Shown here piece by piece: positions 56,184 through 64,000 of a stretch of DNA of 64,000 bases; the first letter of the stretch is position 1; each line of letters begins with the position of its first letter. The DNA is from Trissonchulus latispiculum (Eukaryota > Nematoda > Enoplea > Enoplida > Ironidae): contig JASAND010016667.1 of assembly GCA_030248195.1 (NCBI GenBank), positions 51,160 to 115,159 of the forward strand, read 5' to 3'. The position numbers and the translations under genes are program-made. The notes under the pieces were generated by a model. It ran no database searches. It was not told the DNA's origin and was given only the letters and a program-made list of their open reading frames with translations.

Positions 56184-56390
56184 CATAGGTGTGTTAGGGG
56201 GGGACCCCCCACACCAAAATGACAAATTTTGGCGGCCCCCCAGATTTTCAGATTTTTGCTACCCCCTCCCCAGATTTTTGGCCAAAAAGTGCCCAAAAAT
56301 GGCATAAAATCCAAAATTTAGGGGGGGTCCCCCCACCCTCCGTCGGAACACGAACACCCCCCCCCTGATTTTTGCCCAGCCACACCTATG
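56184..56390. mobile_element. hAT-like MITE, CATAGGTGTG family, 207 bp
   Basis: CATAGGTGTG and CACACCTATG ends are flanked by CGCCTGGG and CGCCCGGG, one mismatch in 8. G/C-run blocks enclose AT-rich sequence. Confidence 0.82.
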
Positions 56391-56419
56391 CGCCCGGGGA
56401 AATAAGGCTCCTACTTTTT

Positions 56420-56421
56420 CC

Positions 56422-56470
<49 letters not shown>
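56420..56470. repeat. TA microsatellite
   Basis: Uninterrupted (TA)n of about 48 bp. Confidence 0.97.
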
Positions 56471-56472
<2 letters not shown>

Positions 56473-56673
56473 CACCAGAAATGAGAAAAGTCTGGTATAT
56501 ATTTTGCAAATTGTAGCATGGCATTTCGCAATTTTTTAAAAACTTGTTTAAAAATTCGAAAAAATGCTTTGAAGATCTGTCAGCTATAAACAGCTAAAAC
56601 ATTTAAAACAACTTTTAAAAGGTTACATAAGTAAATTTAAACTACAATTTGGGCTAATTTTGGCACATTTTAG

Positions 56674-57615
56674 CAGTGGCGGATCCAGGGGGAGGGCTCC
56701 AGGGCCCCAGAAACCCTCCTTTGCGATTAGGGCCCCTCCCTTTCAACGTGAGGAGGGCCCCCATCCAAAGTTTGTCTTTACTGTAAGCTTTCCCGAACCG
56801 CATCCGCGCACGCCTTCGGCGTGGTTCTCGTTTGGCACATTTGACAAAATTCCTTCCGCCAAAACAGTTTTAAACTGCGCAAACTGAAGTATTTGATCAG
56901 AGTGTTACATATTGCCAAAGACTAGGCAAACTAAATTGGTTTCATTGATCTCAACAATCTTAGAACCATAGGTGTGGCTGGCGAAAAAAGTGGGGGTGGG
57001 GGTTCAGAAAAAAGTAGGGAGGGGGGTTTGGCGAAAAAAGGGAGAGGGGGTCGCGAAAAGCCTATTTGGGGGGAGTTGTAAGAAAAATTTTCTAGGGGGG
57101 GGTCGGCGAAAAATTTCGAAAAAAGTAGGTTTTTCGTTAAAAAATTGAAAATATTTCTCAATTTACAGCTATTTTTAACGATCTTTAGCTTAATTAAGCG
57201 AATTCTAGCAATTTTTCGCTAATTTTTGCAATTTTTTGGAAAAATTTCAAATTTGTAGCTAAAAATTTTCAAAAATTTAGGTATTTAGGTAAATTTTTAG
57301 GGGGGAGGGGTCTGAAAAAAAATCGATTTGGGGGGAGGGGTAGGAAAAAATTTTTAGGGGGGGGTGGCGACCCTTCCATTTGGGGGGAGGGGTCCCCCCC
57401 ACCCCCACCCCCACCCCCCCCCCACAAACACACCTATGCTTAGAACGTTGAATTGGTTTCAATCAGGCATCACAACTTAGAACTATCTCTGCACACTTTC
57501 GAAAAACGTTTAAGATCTCAGGGTTAGTATATATTCATAATTCTGGCGTTATCTTGAACTCTTTTGACTTTTGAGCTGGGGCCCCTCCCTTTACAAAATC
57601 CTGGATCCGCCACTG
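56674..57615. mobile_element. hAT-like element, CAGTGGCGGATCCAGG ends
   Basis: CAGTGGCGGATCCAGG and CCTGGATCCGCCACTG are perfect inverted ends. They are flanked by CATTTTAG and CAGTTTAG, one mismatch in 8. It hosts the nested CATAGGTGT element at 56967-57438. The end sequence resembles hAT termini widespread in animals. Confidence 0.85.
56967..57438. mobile_element. hAT-like MITE, CATAGGTGTG family, nested copy
   Basis: CATAGGTGTGGCTGG and ACACACCTATG ends are flanked by CTTAGAAC (56959-56966 and 57439-57446). It lies inside 56674-57615 and so is younger than that element. Confidence 0.92.
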
Positions 57616-57674
57616 CAGTTTAGCACAAATTTGGAAACTGACAGCTTTTGACTGAGTACGTTTAATGTGATGTA

Positions 57675-58740
57675 CATAGGTGTAATTGGAGGGGGAGTAA
57701 CCATAGGTGTGGCTGGACAAAAAATCGGGGGGGGGGGGGTTACGACGGATGGAGGGGGGGGGCAGCCAAAGGTGTAACGGAGATTTGGGGTGGGGGGCCC
57801 CCCCCCCCAACTTTTTTTTGGGGGCCCCCTCTGAAGACCCCCCCAACCCCCCTCCACTCCAACCCCCCCACAACCCTCCCCCAAAAAAATTTTTCAATTT
57901 TTATGCCAAAAATCGCATTTTCAGCCGTTTCTAATGCCATTGAACATTCAACTATGAAGTGATTTTGACATTAGACATGGTTTTTAAACTCGAAAACTTG
58001 ATTGCCAACATGTTTCCAAGTCCAAAATAAGGTCAATAATGAGTGAGAAAGTTTATAATATAGTTAGAAATGTGTATTCCTCGCAATAATAGACACTTTA
58101 AGCCAAAAATTTGGACATTTTTGAAAATTTTTGCAAAATTTACTCTAAAAATACCCAATTTTTGGCCGTTTTTCGCGCCTTCGGCGCGACTACCCCGCCC
58201 CCAGTTGGGGGGGGGGGACGCCCCCCCCCCCCAAAATTTCTGGGGGGGGGGGGTTTAAAAAGTGGTGGGGGGGCTACCCCCCCCCCCAACCCCCACCGTA
58301 CCCCTATGGCATGGGGGGGACCTCCTAGATTTTTGATGTCTTGCCATTTTGGCCAAAAAGCTGGTCTGGGGGTAGCAAAAATCTGAAAATTTGTCGTGGG
58401 TCATTTGCCATTTGTCATATTGGGGGGGGGGGGGGGGGTGGATAGCCAAAAACCACCCATTTTTCCATACCCCCCTGAAATATTTGGGGGCACCCCCCCC
58501 CCAATGGGGTATTGGGTAAATTGGGTATTAAATATAAAGTGGGTATTTTTAGGGTAAATTTTGCAATATTTTTCAAAAAAGTCCAAATCTTTGGCTTAAC
58601 GTGTTTATTATCGCGAGAAATTATACGTTTATAACGGTTGCATGGACTTCTAGACTCAATATTGACCTTATTTTGGACTCAGTAACAAGTTGGCACTCAC
58701 GTTTTTTCGAGTTTAAAAACTCTGTCTAATGTTAAAATTT
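57675..58740. repeat. CATAGGTGT-family fragments, inverted and overlapping
   Basis: Two left ends (CATAGGTGTAATTGG at 57675 and CATAGGTGTGGCTGG at 57709) and a diverged right end (TACCCCTATG, about 58299) occur. Interior segments match 54300-54600, once inverted (57895-58095) and once direct (58560-58740). Long G and C runs make Gly/Pro-rich ORFs on both strands; none is a gene. Confidence 0.65.
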
Positions 58741-58854
58741 AAAACTTTTAATACATTTCCTCTTTTGTAGACAGCTCACGTTTTTTTCGAGTTTAAAAAC
58801 TCTGTCTAATGTTAAAATTTAAAACTTTTAATACATTTCCTCTTTTGTAGACAG
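58698..58854. repeat. recent tandem duplication of about 78 bp
   Basis: The segment from CTCACGTTTTTTCGAG to CTCTTTTGTAGACAG occurs twice in succession, differing only by one T in the T-run. Confidence 0.92.
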
Positions 58855-59599
58855 CAAGCCTGCCCCCACAACGTTGCAGGCAAGCGCATTTGTTGCAAAA
58901 CATAATAGGGAACAAATGTGCCAAATTTTAAGGGGGCGCTTGCACTACCGGGAATGGTTCTCCTGAGTTTATTTTTCAACCAATCTACTTCAAGCGTTCA
59001 GCAGTGGTAGCTGGTATTAAATGCTAGCAATATATAGAATTTGAATAATCCAGTGATTGGTTTGCGACTTACACAACAGGGATAAGCTGAAATTTTCAAA
59101 ACAGTGTCACTCATTAACGGCTGAATGAAATTAGCTCAAATTTTGCACAAATGTGTAAATAAACCTAACGCAGGGACAATTTTTCAGTTTTTTTATTTAT
59201 GCAGCTTTCAGTATTTTATGAATATTCGAAAACTTTGAAAGTCAATATCTCACTGAATATACAATTTAAGGTGGTGGTATCCTTTTGTGTAGTGCTTTTG
59301 TCGTAATTCTTTGAAACGGCATAACTTTTGCAGTTTTGGCAGTTGGAAAGAGCTTCATTCATCGTTTTAAAGTTTACTATCTGTACATTCATATGAGCTT
59401 ACGAAACTGTCAAAATTAGCAATAAACAGCAAAAATATTTTGACATGCTGACATCCATCAGGATGAATATAGACCAAAGCGTTTTGAACATTGATTTTTC
59501 AAAACTTGAAGAGTCAGCAAAAAGTTCCTTCTGTGTCACGATATGAAGGACATATGGGAAGAGGGACGTTTTCTGGATTTGGCTCAACGGGTCTTGGCT

Positions 59600-62500
59600 G
59601 TCAGGAGACGTCGACCCATATCTATAAAAAAATTTTCATAAATATCAAAAACAAGAATTTGGCAAATTTTGCTAGATGCAGGAAATATTTAAAAACAAAA
59701 ATCAAGAATTTGCCCACTTACTCCTAGAATAAATTTCTTCATACATCAAATATCAAATGTTTGTGCATCTGTACTTAGTATTTCTTAAAAACAAAAATCA
59801 AAAATCAAAAGCTTTCCTGATTGGCTGGAGGATTCAGTCAATCACACAGCATCCATTTAGTTACATGGTGGCAACTAATGAAACCTATCTGATTGATGTT
59901 TCAGCTTTGCTGTAGCTATATATATTTCTGGAAAATTTTATTGCAAAGGAGGTTGTAAATAATTTTGAAAAAATTGATCAAACGATGAGTTAATTTAAAC
60001 GTTAACATGATCCGCAATTAATTTCTATGCGATTTAACAAATTTTTCACTGTAATAATTGGTTTTTGAGTTCCACTGGCGACCAAATCTTTTTGAAACCT
60101 TAGTTTCCGTTGTATTTGAATTTGCCGCAACGCTGTAGTCTGTAATTATTCTACGGTATAAACTATGCGTTAATTTTTAATCGGTGATTGTTTGGTATGC
60201 GCACAGTGTCTAAAATTGGCAACACATAACCGATTGAGTTCAAATTTGGTATGGGTGTATTTTAACACATTTCTGATCGATGTGCGACAAAATTTAAAAT
60301 ATTGAAAACTTTTAACTTTAAAAAAGTTAAATTTTTAAGTTTTTAAGTTGGTAGTACCACTAGCGGGATTTTCGACCTAATCATGGCATAAATGAAGCAA
60401 ACATGACGAAACTAGTGGTGAAACACGTTTGGTTGGCAGGCTATCTTTGCATAAAATTTTGGTGTCTGAGAATGCATAATTTGCTAGCTACCATCATGGC
60501 TTAGCGCATGCGCAAATAATCAAAATTTTATTTAAGCCTTGTATCAGCAATGTGCCATATGAAAGAGCATAAAAAGATCTTTAAAATGATGTGCATATCT
60601 CTTCTGTACGTGGTTTCTATCAAAAGTTACAAGCGGTTGAAGCTGAATAGCTGATATATAGCCGATATAGCTCAATTACGTTGACCGTTTGCACACATAA
60701 TGTAAAGTAAAAACAGTATATCCGAAAATTAAATCTATTGGGTTTTAACGGTTCCTTTTGCGTTATTTATGTGCATTATTTAATAGAAAGCACTTTGCAG
60801 CTGCTTAAAAGCTTGGAAATTTCGAAAACCAAAGCAAACAATGAAAAATTACAGAATTTTTGTTTTTGATTTTCTCGTAACTCCTTAAGTCAAAATGGAC
60901 CTAATTTTGCAAATATGTTTTGCATCAGCATACGCTCAGGCCGTTTTCTTGGTTTTTGGAAAAACGCAATATTAAGCAAGATATAAATTTTACAAATTTT
61001 CAAAACACGGCAAAAAACGGATAACTCACTTTTACGAAAAACTAAAAAAACGGCCTGAGCGTATATGTAAACTAACCTTATACTGAAAATCTCAAATGAT
61101 TTCATAAAGGATTGAAGGAGATATTTAAGTTTAAAGCTTTTAATACATTTCCTATTGTGTAGACAGCAAGCCAGTCCAGCCAGCAAGCCAGCGTCGTAGA
61201 TCAGCTCAGCTGATGCTAAACATAATAAAGAACAATTATGCCAAAGTTCAAAGCGATTGATTAAGTTTTTAGTTCACAGTATCTGTTCAAAGTCCACCCC
61301 GGTAGTGGTACTACCACCTTAAAGGAGGCGGCCAAGGGAACCAATAAATATTTTGTCTCTGACTTCGCTGAAAAGTTGCATACTGGGGTTTTCAGGATGG
61401 CTGAATACGAATCTGAGAGTCATTTTTCGATTAAACTTTTCCTTAGCTCAGTATATAAAAGCTAAAGATATAAGGTTAACATGTAAGCTCATACTGAGCT
61501 AACCAAAAGCTGGATCGAAAAATGGCTTTCAGATTCATTTTCAGATCCTGAAAACCCCTGTATGCAATTTGTCAGCGAAGTCAGAGACAAAATATTTTTG
61601 GTTCCCTTGCCCCTCCCCCTCAAAAACTTAAAAATTTAAATTTTTTTAAAGTTTAAAGTTTTCCAAATTCTAAATCTTGTCGCATATCGATCAGAAACGT
61701 GTTAAAATTTGAGCTCCATCGGTTAAGTTTTGCGAATTTTAGACACTGTGCACATACCAAAAACAATCACAGATTAAATTAACGCATAGTTTATACCGTA
61801 GAATAATTACAGACTACAACATTACAGCAAATTCAAATACAACGGAAACTAAGGTTTCAAAGAAGATTTGGTCACCAGATAAACTCAAAAACCAATTATT
61901 ACAGTGAAAAGCTTTTGCTAAATCGCATAGAAATAAATTGCGGATCATGTTAACGTTTAAGTTATTACTCACTGTTTGATCAAATTTTTTTCAAAATTAT
62001 TTACAACCGCCTTTGCAATAAAAGTTTCAAGAAACATAGAAAGCTACAGCAGAGCTGCAACATCAATTAGATAGGTTTCATTAGTTGCCGCCACGTAACT
62101 AAATGACTGCTGTATGATTGGCTGAATCCTCCAGCCAATCAGAGAAAGCTTTTGATTTTTGATTTTTGTTTTTGCAGAAATACCAAAATTCAAGAGCCGC
62201 CAATATAAGAGTATGACAGCTGGCATACATTCTTGTGTGTTATGAGCACGCTACATCCGATCGCGCGCTATCGGCTGACCCCCCCCCCCATAAATCAGAC
62301 CCCCTCACCCCGCCCCTACTCCATGTACGGCGTCCAAACGGGGGTCGGGCTTGTGCTTGTATATTTTGTACACAGATGTGTAAAATCATACGAGCTAAAC
62401 CCTATACACAAATTGGAGCCCCGTCAAGTTTAACATGTAAGTATACTAACAACCCCGACCCCCCGTTTGGACGCCGTACATGTATAGGGGCGGGGTCAAG

Positions 62501-62804
62501 AGAGGTCTGATTTATGGGGGGGGGGGGGTTAGCCGACAGACGTAGCAGAGGATGTAGCAGCGAGCTCATAATACATAGCGTATGACGCTTGTCATACTCT
62601 TATGTATCCTGTACTCTTGGAAATACTAAGTACAGATGCACAAACATTTGATATTTGATATGTGAAGTAATTAATTCTAGGAGTAAGTGGACAAATTCTT
62701 GATTTTGTTTTTAAATATTTCCTGCATCTAGCAAAGTTTGCCAAATTCTTGTTTTTTTATATTTATGAAAAATTTTTTATAGATATGGGTCGACGTCCCC
62801 TGAC
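59600..62804. mobile_element. giant foldback/palindrome, about 3.2 kb
   Basis: The outer edges TCAGGAGACGTCGACCC and GGGTCGACGTCCCCTGA are inverted. Long matching segments follow inward, for example 59760-60330 against 61645-62170 (shared words TTGGCTGGAGGATTCAG, AACGTTAACATGATCCGCAA and ACGGTATAAACTATGCGTTA). Arm identity is clearly below 100 percent. A second palindrome is nested near 61470 (61360-61615), and the right arm is interrupted by the insertion at 62184. No transposase frame. Confidence 0.85.
62184..62619. mobile_element. foldback insertion inside the giant palindrome
   Basis: Flanked by GAAATAC on both sides (62177-62183 and 62620-62626), with the uninterrupted counterpart in the left arm near 59788. 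The insert is itself palindromic: TAAGAGTATGACA against TGTCATACTCTTA, and GGACGCCGTACATG against its complement, centred near 62395. C-run and G-run blocks lie at 62280-62290 and 62516-62528. Confidence 0.8.
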
Positions 62805-62819
62805 ACTTGACGGTCGTCA

Positions 62820-64000
62820 AAATCGGCCAAATGCACGGTAACACGAAATTTCGCAACTTCGCATTGAGTTTTCTTGCTCCTCAATACGTGTTAGCCCAAA
62901 CCAAGAAAAGCGTATCTCCGCAGAAGTACGAATTTCGATTCTGCCAAAAATCTCCGGAATCCGTTGGGTAATTTTTGAGAAATCGATGTTCGAAACAAAA
63001 TAATCGCAGTTTTGCCAAAATGGTTTTTCGGCCAAATCTCCAGCTGAAAGCAATAAAGTCCGGCTAATAGGCATTCATAAAATGTGCATTTGGACGATGT
63101 ATCGATTGAGTATAAACAAGCCAACTTTGTCCTTAACATGTAGCAGTAATTTTGAAAAAACTGATGTCCTTAAAAATTGACATTTTTTGAGCCTCAAAAC
63201 AGTTTTTTGCTTATACGGACTCAGCCACTGGAGACAGCTCAAAGGTTGTAAAGAGCAAAAATGTTCATTTTCGTGTTCTCTTTCAAGCCATAACAACCAA
63301 TCCCGTGTCTGTCTACCTACTGGAAGCCTAAGGCCAAAAACCAAAGCTTTCTCATCTTTTGGCCGAAAAGTACGGGACTGGTCCCAGAATGTTAAGGAGC
63401 ACGGAAATAGGTTATTTAGTAAGTTTTAGCCATTTACGTAAGGGATTAAAGCCGTATGAGCCAAAACTACCCGAATGGAAACCAGCACCTTAAACAAAAG
63501 CTAAAAAAAATTGCCCCTGTGAACCATTCCAATAAACGTACATGCAAAATTTGAGCGAGTTTGGTTGCAACAGTTATGAGAAAATCAAAATGAACTAGCG
63601 AAGTAGCGAGAATGTGTTGCCGCTGCTTTATTCGTTTATATGTAGGCAATATCTCCCAAAAGAGGCGCTTCTATGACCCAGAATAGTCCGACTCGTGTAG
63701 TTCGTATTGAGAGCTTTCATTAGAGTACCATATTGACCATATTTAGAGAAGTTTCGATATTTGGTAATTTTGGTCGATTTTGACCATTTTGGACCCCTTT
63801 GAAGCTCCATAACTCAATTTTCGTGTCGCATTGCGGCGGCTTGGCCCTATTACAACTTTTTATCGGCTCAACGAGAGCTTTCGAATGAGCTCCATATTGG
63901 GCGGTTTCCGCTATACTTTCAATTTTGACCATACGTGGCATCACCGTATCGAGTACTCTCGCACACCGCAACGGAGAGCTCCCCACTTCAGTCAACACTT
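62820..64000. other. unassigned sequence at the window edge
   Basis: No gene recognised. The stretch around 63700-63910 (ATTTTGACCATTTTGGACCC, GAGAGCTTTCGAATGA) resembles words in satellite B and the 17.3 kb foldback, so it is probably repeat-derived. Confidence 0.35.

Noticed and set aside
57535..58586. Gly/Pro-rich ORFs on both strands
   Set aside because: Produced by G- and C-runs of CATAGGTGT-family fragments.

Overview
The window looks like AT-rich nuclear DNA from an invertebrate animal; exact lineage is not decidable here. The reasons are spliced genes with GT-AG introns, a recognisable SLMAP homologue (an animal STRIPAK subunit), a spliced hAT transposase, a Penelope-like element, non-LTR retrotransposon ends, and very dense MITEs, foldbacks and satellites. 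There is no sign of prokaryotic operons. Most open frames longer than 60 codons are chance readings of repeats; only a handful of coding segments are convincing.

Host-like genes. (1) An SLMAP homologue on the minus strand: one exon (41144-41514, coding from about 41485) and the next (30855-31002) join in phase and encode nearly the whole FHA domain, across a 10.1 kb intron. Later exons were not found. (2) A GC-rich orphan gene on the minus strand: exons 12671-13044 and 10470-11995 join in phase and give a basic segment followed by a proline-rich C-terminal region with a short coiled coil and an RG patch. (3) A four-exon BED-finger/DUF659 hAT transposase on the plus strand, 13426-16811, with one single-base frameshift.

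Mobile layer. Fifteen insertions carry hAT-type ends (TAG... or CA...) and 8-bp target duplications, thirteen of them exact. Several have subterminal arrays of a short word that differs per family (GATCG, CTGAAA, GGCCC, CCGG). Three G/C-rich elements have 5-bp duplications and CTGG ends. There are TA-flanked elements and large foldbacks at 4138-5292, 17258-18430, 18433-19888, 50391-51677 and 59600-62804. Retroelements are a Penelope-like RT (21474-23537) with a broken second copy (52983-53897), and two 5'-truncated non-LTR tails (26363-27021, 44436-44830), both with target duplications.

Satellites. 19.97-30.2 kb and 48.8-49.7 kb hold several unrelated tandem arrays, most with a period of about 140-150 bp. 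Some lie inside composite repeats that end in a conserved hairpin, an architecture like Helentron-associated (HINE) elements. A palindrome with core GGGGGCTCCGCCCCC followed by AGACCCCC recurs at least 15 times from 31 to 56 kb.

Layout: 0-6.7 kb MITEs; 6.7-10.3 kb mostly unique; 10.5-13.0 kb orphan gene; 13.4-16.9 kb hAT gene; 17-20 kb foldbacks; 20-30.7 kb satellites with retroelement insertions; 30.8-41.5 kb SLMAP exons and a transposon-packed intron; 41.5-58.9 kb nested MITEs; 59.6-62.8 kb giant palindrome; 62.8-64 kb unassigned.
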